Counted from the first letter of the stretch, positions 18,152 through 27,649 are shown. The stretch is 64,000 nt of DNA from Croceimicrobium sp963974215 (GCA_963974215.1 CAXBBL010000009.1:62001-126000), one strand, 5' to 3'. Notes: generated by a model from the sequence alone, not told the origin. A program made the numbers and translations.

Positions 18152-18907
18152 TCAGCTATCGAGCCAAGCCTTAAAGGAGGCGGTTTTATCGCGACTTACG
18201 AAGATGTCTGTATCCTTGCAATTGCGCAAGATTAGGCGTAAACGACTGCCACTGTAGGACTGCATTTCTTCAATGCTATTTAAGCCCACGAGATAACCTC
18301 GGTTTACGCGGTAAAAACGCTCGGGGTCGAGGTATCCTTCAATTTGATCGAGGCTTTGATCGATAATAAACTGTGTTCCTTCCTTATTCTGAAGAAAGGA
18401 ACTGCCGCCGCTACTTACAAAAAAATCAATATGCTTTACTTCCACCAACACTAGCTTTTCTGATTGCTTTAGCACAAAGCGTTCTTTTAACTTCTTGGCT
18501 TTCGGTTCTAGTAGCTCTTTTAATAAATTCCCATCTAGGGAAACCGGGCTTTGGCGCAGCTTTATAAATTTGGCGATGGCCTTGTAAAGTTCTTCAGGGT
18601 CAATGGGTTTTAAAAGGTAATCGATGCTATTTACCTTAAAAGCCTCCAAGGCATACTGATCAAAGGCGGTGCAGAAAATTATGGGAACATCAACCTCGCG
18701 GTTCTTGAAAATATTAAAACTTGGTCCGTCGCTTAAGTGAATATCTAAAAAAATTAGGTCGGGCTTGGGATTATTGTCCAGCCAATTTATACTGGCCTCA
18801 ATGCTTTCCAATGGTCCGTGTACTTGGGCATCGGGCAAGGCATTGGTTAAGAGGCGTTCCAATTGCTTTGCCGCGGGTTTTTCGTCTTCAATTAGTAGTA
18901 CGTGCAT
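18152..18907 (-). CDS. LytTR-family response regulator
   Basis: A two-domain transcription factor. The receiver (residues 1-120) starts HVLLIEDEKPAA and carries the phospho-acceptor in LIFLDIHLSDG (Asp55 from this start); the Lys is in YLLKPIDP. The C-terminal LytTR DNA-binding domain (about 145-251) has ERFYRVNRGYLVGLNSI. ATG 18907 follows the kinase stop by one base and is chosen over the TTG at 18916. Together with the upstream kinase it forms a LytS/LytR-type pair. A pair of LytTR-like direct repeats stands before the first gene of this unit, so self-regulation is likely. Confidence 0.92.
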   Translation of the reverse strand: MHVLLIEDEKPAAKQLERLLTNALPDAQVHGPLESIEASINWLDNNPKPDLIFLDIHLSDGPSFNIFKNREVDVPIIFCTAFDQYALEAFKVNSIDYLLKPIDPEELYKAIAKFIKLRQSPVSLDGNLLKELLEPKAKKLKERFVLKQSEKLVLVEVKHIDFFVSSGGSSFLQNKEGTQFIIDQSLDQIEGYLDPERFYRVNRGYLVGLNSIEEMQSYSGSRLRLILRNCKDTDIFVSRDKTASFKAWLDS

Positions 18908-18908
18908 A

Positions 18909-19958
18909 TTAGTCAAGGATTAATGGGAGTTTCACGGTAAAATAATCGGCGCTTTCGCTAATTTCTATTTCCTTCTGACGCAGTAATTTATAGCGTTCTT
19001 TAATGTTGCTAAGACCAATACCTGAGCTTTCGGCGGGGCTAAGGCGCTTTTGCAGATTGTTTCTTACCAAAATATGGTTTTGCTCTTGGTGAATTTTAAT
19101 TTTTAAAGGGGAATCTTCTTTAAGCTGATTGTGCTTTATAGCGTTTTCCAATAATAATTGTAAAGTCATGGGAGGTATCAAAGCCTCGGCATTTATAGTG
19201 CTTTGATCAATTTCCAGTTCTAGGGCATCTGCGCTGAAGCGCCCTTCTTGCAGGGCCCAATAGTCTCGCGCAAATTTTATTTCTTGCGCCAGCGTTACCA
19301 AATCTTCACTTTGAACTTCTAGCACATAGCGGTAAAATTTACTAAGCTTTTGAATATAAGCCGCTGCTTGATCGGCATCTTCATACACCATGTTGGTTAG
19401 TGCATTAAAGGAGTTAAATAGAAAGTGCGGGTTTAACTGGTCTTTCAACAAGCGTACTTCTCCGCGAAAGCGTTCCGTTTCTAACTTTTGGGCTCTTACT
19501 GCTGTTTCTTTAAGGCGAGTAAGGAATCCTTTGGAAACAAAAAAAGCAGTAATTACATATCCCACGTACAGTGGATACTGCGCGTAAATAGCCATGGTCT
19601 TCCACGGGAAGTTATTGTAATCGATTTTGTCGAAAAGAGTGTAAAATAGGACATTCATCAAATAAGAAGCGCTAAAAGCGAGAAGGGTAACACCAATTAT
19701 TTCTAAGAAAAATCTTTTACTAGCATTCTCCAACCAAGGTGCGACGCGGTCTAAATACTTTTCGTTGATTCCGACAGCGATGCTAATTCCAACCGACATC
19801 ATAAAGCCATATAGAATGTCATCCCAAATTTGACCCCAGCCCTCAATTGAAAGATAGCTTTCGCCAGTATAAAAAAGAGGTATACTAAAGGCTATTAGGG
19901 CATTTATGCCGATCCACTTTAGAATGATTTGGTAGTCGATAGCCAGAATTTTACGCAT
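18909..19958 (-). CDS. LytS/YehU-type sensor histidine kinase
   Basis: A 349-residue membrane kinase of the His_kinase (PF06580) group. Four hydrophobic segments (about 12-30, 45-64, 84-108, 122-142) are followed by a linker and the H-box QLNPHFLFNSFNAL with His178. The ATPase part has LLLENAIKHN and a SSGIGLSNIKERY G-box. It has no large extracellular sensor. It begins 8 bases after the TPR gene stop and ends directly before the LytTR regulator, its evident partner. Confidence 0.93.
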   Translation of the reverse strand: MRKILAIDYQIILKWIGINALIAFSIPLFYTGESYLSIEGWGQIWDDILYGFMMSVGISIAVGINEKYLDRVAPWLENASKRFFLEIIGVTLLAFSASYLMNVLFYTLFDKIDYNNFPWKTMAIYAQYPLYVGYVITAFFVSKGFLTRLKETAVRAQKLETERFRGEVRLLKDQLNPHFLFNSFNALTNMVYEDADQAAAYIQKLSKFYRYVLEVQSEDLVTLAQEIKFARDYWALQEGRFSADALELEIDQSTINAEALIPPMTLQLLLENAIKHNQLKEDSPLKIKIHQEQNHILVRNNLQKRLSPAESSGIGLSNIKERYKLLRQKEIEISESADYFTVKLPLILD

Positions 19959-19966
19959 GCTGCAAA

Positions 19967-20620
19967 TTAATTATTTCCCTTACAATTTTTTGCCATGGCT
20001 ACTGCTTGATTTTTACCCCAGTTTGGCATAATCCCAGTGTCGTCACCAATAGCTTCAAATAGAGTTAAACTTTTCTGCATTAAAGCGCAAGGCTCGCTCG
20101 TATCGGATCCAAAAAACTGAGCGGTACCATATTTCCAACGACCTAGCATAAGGTTAGCACGTGGGTTGTTTGGACTCATTGCCAAGGCTTTCTCGAAGTA
20201 GCTACTAACTTTACTGGACATGGTCATTCCGCGCAAAGCTGGACTAACGCTTACCTTAGCCATATAGATATAACCAGTGAGAACGGTAATTTCCACATCA
20301 TTGCCGGCAATTTCACCCGCCTTTTCGGCATAAATTAAAGCTTGGTCTAAATACTCATCTCTTTTATCGTCTTCTAAACCACGCACAAAGCTCATATAAA
20401 CATAAGTTAAACCAGCGTAGTAATTTGGCAGCCACTCTTCTTTTTCGGCTTTCGCGATTCGATCGAAGCGATTGGCGATGTTTTGATAGTCGGCTAGGGT
20501 TTTAACGCTGTCGTATAAAGCAATGCTTTCTTGCATATACGTTTTAAAATCGCTTTGGGCGCTAAGGCTAAGATTGGCACTTAAGAAAAGTCCTAGGAAA
20601 ATGATGATTGCTTTTTTCAT
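19967..20620 (-). CDS. Secreted TPR-like protein
   Basis: 217 residues with a signal peptide (about 1-22, ending LSAQ) and alpha-helical repeats resembling TPR units, for example YYAGLTYVYMSF and AEKAGEIAGNDVEITVLTGYIYMAK. It probably sits in the periplasm. It lies between the TonB receptor (30-base gap) and the kinase (8-base gap), so it may link outer-membrane events to the sensor, or assist the receptor. No enzyme motif is seen. Confidence 0.75.
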   Translation of the reverse strand: MKKAIIIFLGLFLSANLSLSAQSDFKTYMQESIALYDSVKTLADYQNIANRFDRIAKAEKEEWLPNYYAGLTYVYMSFVRGLEDDKRDEYLDQALIYAEKAGEIAGNDVEITVLTGYIYMAKVSVSPALRGMTMSSKVSSYFEKALAMSPNNPRANLMLGRWKYGTAQFFGSDTSEPCALMQKSLTLFEAIGDDTGIMPNWGKNQAVAMAKNCKGNN

Positions 20621-20650
20621 GATAATTTGGATTGAAAGATTAAAATTGAT

Positions 20651-22762
20651 TTATAAATTATTTAACTGATTTGCTTTTTTGTCGCTGCTAAGCGTGTAGA
20701 ATATTCCGATGAAAATGAAACGCTTGGCCGATTGAGGGATGGCCATTTCATTATAGCTTCCGTTGGCATTGGCATTGGCGCTGTACTGGTAGCCAAAAAT
20801 GTTTTCGCGACCGAGGGCATTGGTTATTTCGAGATGGATAATTAGATTGGGTTTGGGTAGGTAGCTCCAAGAAATATTTAAACTACTGAAGGCTTTGGTT
20901 TTAGACTCCATTTCTCCCGCCAAGTTAGGGTTCTCATACGTGTAGCCATCGTTAATATTGAAGCTACTTCCTACTTGGGAGTTAAGTTTGCTAATCCAGT
21001 ATTTACCTACTAAAGAAGCATTGTGCTTGGGCGCGAAGCTGGGTTGCACTTGCTCGTTGAAACTTTTCCAGTGACGCTTAGTGTCGATAAAAGAGTAGCT
21101 AAACCAATAGTCTAAGTTTTTGATGCTTTTGCGATCTCTAATAAAGAGGTCAAAGCCTTGTGCGTAGCCTTCACCGTTGCTTGTATAGCTTTCATCAAAA
21201 CGCAAAAGTTGGTCGTATTTTTTATGATACGCTTCTAGGCGAAAGGTTAAATCTTGTGTGGCAAACTGATAGTTTAAAACCCAGTGGCGCGCGGAGGCGG
21301 CGGCTAGATTGTTCTGATTTATAAGGATGCTGGGATTTTGATTTTGAACATAATCGCCATAAGCTAAAGCTAATTGCGATTTTTCATTGAGTCGATACGC
21401 TAATGAAAAGCGAGGCATTAAACTGTTTTCACCTTGGCTAAGACTATTACGTAAACCAATTTGCAGTACTAAATCGCTATTGAAGTGATAATTGGCTTCT
21501 GCGAAAGCGGCGTATAAATTTTGCTCAAAAAATCTGCTTTGACCATTTAGACCTTGCTTTAGGTTTTCATGAATGCTCTCTAAACCCGACTTAATTTTCA
21601 ACCTCGGCATGGGGAAGTATTGGTAAATGACTTTAAGATGTGCTAATTGATTATTCGCTTTAATCTTGCTACTATCCAGCTGAATATGGTCGCTATTGTT
21701 AGTGTAACTGATACCGGCATTGAGCAAATGCTTTTTCTGCCAGTTGTGCTTTAGGTTAAGATTGGCATAATGAAAGTCATTTTTTAAAGAAGTAGATTCC
21801 AATTCCTCCTTGTCTATTTGGGGACGTTTTACCGCCAAGCGCGAATTTTGATAAGAATAGAATCCTTTAAGGAAGGTGTTTTTACCAATTTTATTACGGT
21901 ACAAAAGCTCAGTATCAAGTCCTTGTGGCGCCGTATTGAACTGAACGTTTTGCGGAACCAAGTTCATATAAGGGCTAAGATTGGTATACGACAAATTAGT
22001 GCTAAGCGATTGATTCTCCCATACTTCGGTATGTGCAGCGGAGGCGCCAACGCTACTCACACTTAAATCTGTCTGGCTGCGAATGGGCATGTCTACGCTA
22101 TAAAGCGATAAAACTGAAGACAAAGCCTGACCATATTCGGCCGAGTAAGCGCCAGTACTAAAGAAATTGCCCTTAAATAAATTAGGATTGAATCTACCGC
22201 GAGTGGGAATACCGCTAAGGCTAGAACCGTAAGCACTGCCGAGGCGCAAACCATCTACAAAAAGGGCGGTTTCATCGGCAGAGCCACCACGCACGAAAAG
22301 GCGGCCGTCGTTGGCATTAGTACTAGTGCCCGGTAAAGTGTTGAGTGCACCAATTACATCGCCTAAGGCCCCAGAGGTCGTAACAATATCGAGGGGTTTT
22401 AAAACAATGGCTTGACGCTTATCGCTCACTTCAATACTGCCAGCGGTAATGGTTACCGCTTTTAAAGTGTTGAAGCTTTCTTTTAAAATGATGGTTAGCT
22501 GGCTTTGGAAATCTGTTTTTTCGAGGTCGATAAATTGGCTATCGAAGCCCATCATGCTAATTTCTATTTTGCCTGCTCTAGGCAGGTCCGTTAAACTGAA
22601 AGTTCCGTCTTTGCTAGTAGTAGTGCCATTATAGCTTTGCAGCAGATAGATGTTTACGCCCGCTAGAGGGTTTTGCTTGGTATCTAAAACTTTACCACTA
22701 AAAGTATTCTGAGCTAGAAGGCTTTGCGCTAGAAGAATAAAAAGTAGAATTGAGCGATTCAT
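20651..22762 (-). CDS. TonB-dependent outer-membrane receptor with carboxypeptidase-like N-domain
   Basis: A 703-residue outer-membrane transporter. The signal peptide (1-18, ending SLLAQ) leads to a carboxypeptidase-regulatory-like domain (GKVLDTKQNPLAGVNIYLL), a plug domain with LFVRGGSADETALFVDGL, and a beta-barrel ending KRFIFIGIFYTL. ATG 22762 was chosen because it begins the signal peptide; the frame continues 56 codons upstream through the promoter region and is non-coding there. It is the first gene of a unit with a TPR protein, a LytS-type kinase and a LytTR regulator. The substrate is unknown; there is no SusD partner. Confidence 0.92.
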   Translation of the reverse strand: MNRSILLFILLAQSLLAQNTFSGKVLDTKQNPLAGVNIYLLQSYNGTTTSKDGTFSLTDLPRAGKIEISMMGFDSQFIDLEKTDFQSQLTIILKESFNTLKAVTITAGSIEVSDKRQAIVLKPLDIVTTSGALGDVIGALNTLPGTSTNANDGRLFVRGGSADETALFVDGLRLGSAYGSSLSGIPTRGRFNPNLFKGNFFSTGAYSAEYGQALSSVLSLYSVDMPIRSQTDLSVSSVGASAAHTEVWENQSLSTNLSYTNLSPYMNLVPQNVQFNTAPQGLDTELLYRNKIGKNTFLKGFYSYQNSRLAVKRPQIDKEELESTSLKNDFHYANLNLKHNWQKKHLLNAGISYTNNSDHIQLDSSKIKANNQLAHLKVIYQYFPMPRLKIKSGLESIHENLKQGLNGQSRFFEQNLYAAFAEANYHFNSDLVLQIGLRNSLSQGENSLMPRFSLAYRLNEKSQLALAYGDYVQNQNPSILINQNNLAAASARHWVLNYQFATQDLTFRLEAYHKKYDQLLRFDESYTSNGEGYAQGFDLFIRDRKSIKNLDYWFSYSFIDTKRHWKSFNEQVQPSFAPKHNASLVGKYWISKLNSQVGSSFNINDGYTYENPNLAGEMESKTKAFSSLNISWSYLPKPNLIIHLEITNALGRENIFGYQYSANANANGSYNEMAIPQSAKRFIFIGIFYTLSSDKKANQLNNL

Positions 22763-22779
22763 TTTTCTTGATTTGCTGG

Positions 22780-22811
22780 CTAAACTATAAGAGGAGCTCC
22801 TTTTGCCAAAA
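22780..22811 (-). promoter_or_regulatory. Putative promoter of the TonB receptor-LytTR unit
   Basis: On the minus strand TTTTG (22811-22807) and TAGTTTAG (22787-22780, one mismatch to TAnnTTTG) are separated by 19 bases, the usual Bacteroidota spacing. The -7 box ends 17 bases before the ATG at 22762. Confidence 0.6.
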
Positions 22812-22819
22812 CAGAAACT

Positions 22820-22850
22820 ATGAACCGTAGAAATTCCAGAATGAACCGTA
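22820..22850 (-). promoter_or_regulatory. Double direct repeat, likely LytTR regulator operator
   Basis: On the minus strand TACGGTTCAT occurs twice, at 22850-22841 and 22829-22820, exactly 21 bases apart, so both copies face the same side of the helix. LytTR regulators are known to bind two roughly 9-bp direct repeats spaced about two helical turns, with a core similar to ACnGTTnA. The nearer copy ends 8 bases before the -33 box, a position fit for activation. A LytTR regulator is encoded three genes downstream. Confidence 0.68.
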
Positions 22851-22881
22851 AAAAAGAAACCCCGACTGTAAGCCGGGGTTT
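22851..22881 (-). terminator. Terminator of the S9 peptidase gene
   Basis: AAACCCCG (22857-22864) pairs with CGGGGTTT (22874-22881). On the minus strand a T-rich run (22856-22851) follows. It ends transcription from the S9 peptidase and abuts the LytTR-type repeats of the next unit. Confidence 0.85.
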
Positions 22882-22905
22882 GGAAAAATGGTAAAAACTT
22901 GAGTG

Positions 22906-24930
22906 CTACTTCAAATAAGTATCTAACCAATTAAAGAATTGATCGTGCCATACCAAGCCGTTCTGCGGACTTAAAATCCAGTGACCTTCGTTGGGGAAAT
23001 ATAAAAAGCGTGCAGGAACACCACGCAGTTTTGCAGCTTGAAAAGCTTCCATTCCTTGGTTAATAGGAACGCGGAAGTCGTTGCCGCCGTGAATTACTAA
23101 GATGGGAGTATCCCAGTTTTGCACATAATCTTTAGGGTCGAATTTATTATAAGTTTCAGCGTTTTTCTCTTCCCAGAAAGGACCGCCTAAATCGTAGTTG
23201 GCGAAAAACATTTCTTCGGTACTGAGGTACCAGCTTTCCAAATCGAAAAGGCCGCAGTGCGAAATGAAACTCTTAAAGCGCCCTTCGTGAATACCGGCTA
23301 GCATATAAACGGAATAGCCACCATAGCTAGCACCAATGCATCCTAGATTGTTTTCATCCGAATAAGGCTCGGCACTAACTGCGTCAATTGCGCTGAGGTA
23401 ATCGCGCATGGCTTGCCCGCCCCAATCTTTAGAAATCGCTTCATTCCATTCTCTACCGAATCCAGGTAAACCGCGACGATTAGGGGCTACTACAATATAG
23501 CCCTGAGCCGCCATTAATTGGAAATTCCAGCGGAAGCTGTAGAATTGAGAAACCTGACTTTGGGGTCCACCTTGACAGTAAAGTAGAGTGGGGTATTTTT
23601 TATTAGGATCGAAATCGGGTGGGTAAATAACCCAAGTAAGCATGTCTTGGCCGTCGGTAGTTTTAACCATACGCTTTTCAACTTTGCTTTTTTTCACATT
23701 GCTATAGATGGCCTTATTAACGCTAGTGAGCGGGGAAGCTTTACCATTTTCTTTTAGAAAGAAAATTTCCGTGGCATTATTCATATCCTGTCGTTCCACC
23801 ACATAACCGCCTTTGGCAATTTCGAAATGGTTGTAATTGTAATCGCCTTGCGAAATTCTTTCTAGCTCTAATTTACCTTTCTTGTATTCAACTTCAAAAA
23901 GGTGGTTGCTTCCGCCGATGGGTACGCCGGCAACTATTTCATTTTGGTTGGCCCAAGCAAAAGATTGAAAGGTTAACTCGTCGTATTTGTTAAGTGTTTT
24001 TAAAACGTGAGTTTTAGAACCACTTTTAATGTCCATAACGACTAAGTCATTTACATCGCTTTCGTAGCCATTGGTGGCCATCGATAACCACGCTATTTTA
24101 GAGCCGTCGGGAGAGAACTGTGGATTTTTATCATAACCCATCATGCCCTCGGTAATATTGGTAGTAACCTTAGTGGCAAGGTCAACTAGGTAAATATCGC
24201 TATTGGTTTGCTCGGCGAAGTCTTTTCCTTTTAATGCCTTTAATTCGTAAGCCACGGTTTTTCCGTCAGGACTAAGTACATAACTTTCCGATCCTCCGAA
24301 AGGGGGAACAGGACTTTTAAACTGATTATCTTGAATAAGAATTTCGAAGGAAGTAGCCGAGGCATTTTTATAATCGGTAAAGCATACCAAAGATCCCTCA
24401 TGATCGTCCCAGCTATCCCAGTGTCGATACATTAAATCATCAATAACTTTAAACTCTGCCTTGGGTAAGTCGGGGTAGAGGTCAGAAGAGGTTTTAGAAT
24501 TCTTAAAGGACTTAGAGAAGATGATGCGAATATTGCCATTGGGCATTTTTAAGGCTTTAGCGCCAGATACGCCACCTTCAATATCGGTTAAAGCACTAAT
24601 GCTTTTGTCAACCATTTTGTAAAGGTGTAATTGCCCACCATTATTAAAGGCAATATCGTTTCCAACAAAATGAGCACCGTATTCTCCTCCTGGCATGTCG
24701 GTAATTCTTTGTGCTTCACCGCCTTTAACTGACATAAGGTAAAGGTCGCGGTTGCCATTGTTTGCTTCGGTATCGTAATAGGTTACGCCGTAAACAAAGC
24801 TTGTCCCATCTGGGGAAACCGCATCTAAGCTTACCCGGCCAAGTTCCCACAGTTTTTGGGGTGTCATTACCTCATTTTGCGCACTAAGCCCGAAGCTTAT
24901 AGCGCAGAGGAGAAGAATATATTTTTTCAT
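22906..24930 (-). CDS. S9-family prolyl oligopeptidase-like serine peptidase, secreted
   Basis: A 674-residue protein with signal peptide (MKKYILLLCAISFGLSAQ), a beta-propeller of WD40/PD40-like blades (LSPDGKTVAYE, FSPDGSKIAWLS), and a C-terminal alpha/beta-hydrolase domain. The catalytic Ser is in GASYGGYSVY, the Asp in IHGGNDFRVP, the His in PNEGHWI, matching the acylaminoacyl peptidase/DPP group. It likely cleaves peptides in the periplasm. The ATG at 24930 is preferred over a TTG two codons upstream. Single-gene unit with its own terminator. Confidence 0.93.
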   Translation of the reverse strand: MKKYILLLCAISFGLSAQNEVMTPQKLWELGRVSLDAVSPDGTSFVYGVTYYDTEANNGNRDLYLMSVKGGEAQRITDMPGGEYGAHFVGNDIAFNNGGQLHLYKMVDKSISALTDIEGGVSGAKALKMPNGNIRIIFSKSFKNSKTSSDLYPDLPKAEFKVIDDLMYRHWDSWDDHEGSLVCFTDYKNASATSFEILIQDNQFKSPVPPFGGSESYVLSPDGKTVAYELKALKGKDFAEQTNSDIYLVDLATKVTTNITEGMMGYDKNPQFSPDGSKIAWLSMATNGYESDVNDLVVMDIKSGSKTHVLKTLNKYDELTFQSFAWANQNEIVAGVPIGGSNHLFEVEYKKGKLELERISQGDYNYNHFEIAKGGYVVERQDMNNATEIFFLKENGKASPLTSVNKAIYSNVKKSKVEKRMVKTTDGQDMLTWVIYPPDFDPNKKYPTLLYCQGGPQSQVSQFYSFRWNFQLMAAQGYIVVAPNRRGLPGFGREWNEAISKDWGGQAMRDYLSAIDAVSAEPYSDENNLGCIGASYGGYSVYMLAGIHEGRFKSFISHCGLFDLESWYLSTEEMFFANYDLGGPFWEEKNAETYNKFDPKDYVQNWDTPILVIHGGNDFRVPINQGMEAFQAAKLRGVPARFLYFPNEGHWILSPQNGLVWHDQFFNWLDTYLK

Positions 24931-25111
24931 GATCAATTATTTATTTTGCCCGAAGGTACCAATTCTAGGTCTTTTGCATTAGGCCTTGGGAAGCTTTTTT
25001 AGGTCGTTCTCAGCTTAGTACTTGTTTGGAGTAATCTTGCATTATTTGCAAGGTCTAAGTTCTTGTTTAGGATGTAGTTTTTAACCATGCGAATTATTCG
25101 GCTTGGGTCAA

Positions 25112-25138
25112 AAAAAAAGACCGTCTTCGCAGACGGCC
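25112..25138 (-). terminator. Terminator of the OmpA lipoprotein gene
   Basis: CCGTCT (25121-25126) pairs with AGACGG (25131-25136) around TCGC; on the minus strand a long T run (25119-25111) follows. It lies 25 bases after the stop. Confidence 0.85.
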
Positions 25139-25162
25139 TTTATTAATAGCGTTTTAAAACCT

Positions 25163-25996
25163 CTATTTAGCTTTTTTCATCCCATCTTCAATGAGACTAT
25201 AAAACTCATCTAGTTTTGGAAGGATAACAATGCGGGTACGACGGTTTTTAGCACGACCTTCAGCACTCTCATTTGATGCTACAGGGGCATGCTCACCTTT
25301 ACCGGCAACGGTAATTCTTTTAGGATTAATGGCGAAGTCTCCTTCTAAGATCCGCACTACCGAGGCTGCACGTTCAGTGCTTAGCTCCCAGTTGTCTTGG
25401 AAAGCAGCACCGTTACGGACTGCTTTGTTGTCAGTATGACCCTCTACCATAAAGTCTAAAGAGGGCTGTGATTTTAAAACCTTAGCCACTTTACCTAAGA
25501 CTTCTTTGGCGGCAGAGCTTACTTTAGAACTACCACTTTCAAATAATAGTTTGTCGGAGATAGAAACGTAAACCACCCCTTTTTCCACGTTTATGCTAAT
25601 GTCTTGGTCGTTAATACCAACAGTAGCGCCTTTAAGGCTTGTTACTAAAGCAAAGGTTACAGAATCACGCTTGTTGATAGCGGCTTGTAGGCTGCTAATG
25701 GTCAAGTCTTTTTCGCGAATTTGCTCCAAAGATTTTTCTAAGTTCTCAGATTCCTTCTTCGTTAAAGTAGACATGTTGCCTACATTTTTAAGTAACTGAT
25801 AATTAGTTTTCTTAAGGTACTCAATTTCGCTATTGGCATTTTTGCGGTTATCTAAGCAAGAGGCAAGCTCCATGCGTGTTTTACTTAGTTCACCATCCAT
25901 TTCTTGATACTGTCCTTGTAGCTCGGTATACTTTTTCTTGCTTACGCAAGAGCCAAGTAGAACTACAGCTCCTAAAATTGCTAATGTCTTTTTCAT
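25163..25996 (-). CDS. OmpA-family peptidoglycan-associated lipoprotein
   Basis: 277 residues. The signal ends in a lipobox, VVLLGSC, so Cys16 or so is lipidated. A coiled-coil (about 20-115) spans towards the wall and an OmpA C-terminal domain (about 135-255) binds peptidoglycan: VEGHTDNKAV, STERAASVV, and KNRRTRIVI. It anchors the outer membrane or an envelope complex to the cell wall. Stands alone with its own terminator. Confidence 0.92.
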   Translation of the reverse strand: MKKTLAILGAVVLLGSCVSKKKYTELQGQYQEMDGELSKTRMELASCLDNRKNANSEIEYLKKTNYQLLKNVGNMSTLTKKESENLEKSLEQIREKDLTISSLQAAINKRDSVTFALVTSLKGATVGINDQDISINVEKGVVYVSISDKLLFESGSSKVSSAAKEVLGKVAKVLKSQPSLDFMVEGHTDNKAVRNGAAFQDNWELSTERAASVVRILEGDFAINPKRITVAGKGEHAPVASNESAEGRAKNRRTRIVILPKLDEFYSLIEDGMKKAK

Positions 25997-26054
25997 GCTT
26001 GTGATTATAATTCGAAATTACTAATTCCCTTTAAAATAGGGGCTTTGCGAAGCA

Positions 26055-27602
26055 TTATTTAAATTCGAGCTTCTCATCTTTATCGTTGAAAAAAGCGTAC
26101 TCCAAGAATTTATAAGAATCGCGCGGGGTGATTTTCAAGTTCTTGCCGTATTTTTTTGCCCATTTTCTTCGGATACTATTAAAGAGGCCTTTGGTAAGAT
26201 AAGCAGCAATAAAGGGGTGCAGGTGTAGGTAAATTAGTTTTGAACTTTGCTGTTGGGAAATTAGGTCTAGGTGATTCTCAATCTCATCAACGATAAGAAT
26301 GGGAGCTTCAACTTTTCCAGTGCCATCAGGATTTTCTTCGCGGGTTTGTATGTCCATTTCTGGGCGAACACGTTGGCGAGTAATCTCAATTAATCCAAAA
26401 CGTGAGGGCGGTAAAATTTTATGTTTGGCACGATCCGTAGCCATTTCCTCCTTCAGTTTTTCATACAACTTTTTACGGTTCTCATTGCGGTGCATGTCAA
26501 TAAAGTCAACCACAATAATTCCCCCCATATCACGCAAACGCAATTGACGTGCAATTTCTTCTGCAGCTGAGAGATTCACGGCCAATGCATTCGCCTCCTG
26601 ATTTTCATCAGAATTGGTGCGATTACCACTGTTAACGTCGATAACGTGCATGGCTTCGGTATGCTCGATAATAAGATAGGCACCTTTGCCCATGCTTACC
26701 GACCGGCCAAAGCTGCTTTTTATCTGTCTTTCAATTCCGTATTGTTCGAATATCGGTAAACGCCCTTGGTAGAGTTTTACAATTTTTTCCTTTTCAGGTT
26801 CTATAGAGCGCATGTACTCTTTAAGTTCGTTAAAGAGCTCGGGGTTATCTACCGCAATGCTATTAAAGGAATCATTAAGTACATCGCGCAATAATGCTGA
26901 AACTCGGTTGAGTTCGCGTAAAGCTCTACTAGGAGGCTTCATGCGCTGTACGTTGCGATGTAATTGTTTCCATTTGCCCACCAGATCTTGCACGTCCGCA
27001 TCTAAGTCGGCAACGCTACAATCTTGGGCGGCTGTTCTAACTATTATGCCAAAACCGCCGGGTTTAATACTGAGGACTAGTCTTTTTAGACGGTCCTTCT
27101 CTTCTTTATCTCGTAATTTACTACTAACGCTTACGCGGTTAGAGAAAGGCACCAAAACTACGTATCTGCCCGCGAGGGAGATTTCCGAAGTAATGCGTGG
27201 GCCTTTGGTAGATATAGGTTCTTTAGCGATTTGTACCAATATGGTATGTCCTTCGCGTAGAACAGAATCTATACTGCCGTTCTTATCAATATCGGCTTCA
27301 GGCTGAAAGTCGGTCAAAGACCAACGTTGCTTGCCTGTAATCGTGCGACGAGTAAATTTGTTTAAGGACTTTATTTGCGGGCCTAGGTCGTGGTAATGAA
27401 GAAAAGCATCCTTTTCATAACCCACATCAACAAAGGCCGCATTTAAGCCGGGAACAATTTTCTTTACTTTGCCCAGATATACATCACCGACAGAAAAGTC
27501 CACCTGGTTATCGTAATGTAACTCAGATAGCTTACCGTCTTTGAGTAGCGATACAGCTACAGAATCGGCAGTACGAGAATTAATAACTAATTCTGTACTC
27601 AC
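26055..27602 (-). CDS. rng: Ribonuclease G (RNase E/G family)
   Basis: A 515-residue endoribonuclease for rRNA maturation and mRNA decay. The S1 domain is near the N-terminus (VGDVYLGKVKKIVPGLNAAFVDVGYEKDAFL), followed by the catalytic DNase I-like region with HVIDVNSG and IIVVDFIDM, whose Asp residues bind Mg2+. GTG 27602 (VSTELVINSR) is chosen because family members start at this point; the longer frame from 27662 would add 20 unrelated residues and begins inside a hairpin. Part of the minus-strand run HU, TPR protein, small basic protein, rng. Confidence 0.93.
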   Translation of the reverse strand: MSTELVINSRTADSVAVSLLKDGKLSELHYDNQVDFSVGDVYLGKVKKIVPGLNAAFVDVGYEKDAFLHYHDLGPQIKSLNKFTRRTITGKQRWSLTDFQPEADIDKNGSIDSVLREGHTILVQIAKEPISTKGPRITSEISLAGRYVVLVPFSNRVSVSSKLRDKEEKDRLKRLVLSIKPGGFGIIVRTAAQDCSVADLDADVQDLVGKWKQLHRNVQRMKPPSRALRELNRVSALLRDVLNDSFNSIAVDNPELFNELKEYMRSIEPEKEKIVKLYQGRLPIFEQYGIERQIKSSFGRSVSMGKGAYLIIEHTEAMHVIDVNSGNRTNSDENQEANALAVNLSAAEEIARQLRLRDMGGIIVVDFIDMHRNENRKKLYEKLKEEMATDRAKHKILPPSRFGLIEITRQRVRPEMDIQTREENPDGTGKVEAPILIVDEIENHLDLISQQQSSKLIYLHLHPFIAAYLTKGLFNSIRRKWAKKYGKNLKITPRDSYKFLEYAFFNDKDEKLEFK

Positions 27603-27617
27603 CTTATTATTTTTTAC

Positions 27618-27635
27618 TCCTATACTCGTATAGGA
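27618..27635 (-). promoter_or_regulatory. Perfect inverted repeat in the RNase G leader
   Basis: TCCTATAC and GTATAGGA flank two bases in the leader, 15 bases before the GTG start. The right arm, read on the minus strand, contains the only AGGAG-like sequence before rng, so in RNA the hairpin could hide it, or mark a site for the enzyme itself. Confidence 0.4.
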
Positions 27636-27649
27636 ATGATTATGCAGAA

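Noticed and set aside
22763..22930. 56-codon N-terminal extension of the TonB receptor
   Set aside because: The extension runs through the promoter, LytTR-like repeats and the preceding terminator, and the signal peptide begins at 22762.
25000..25100. GTTCTCAG at about 25008-25015 as another end of the mobile element
   Set aside because: Only about 8 bases match; the neighbouring TAAAATTA block is absent.
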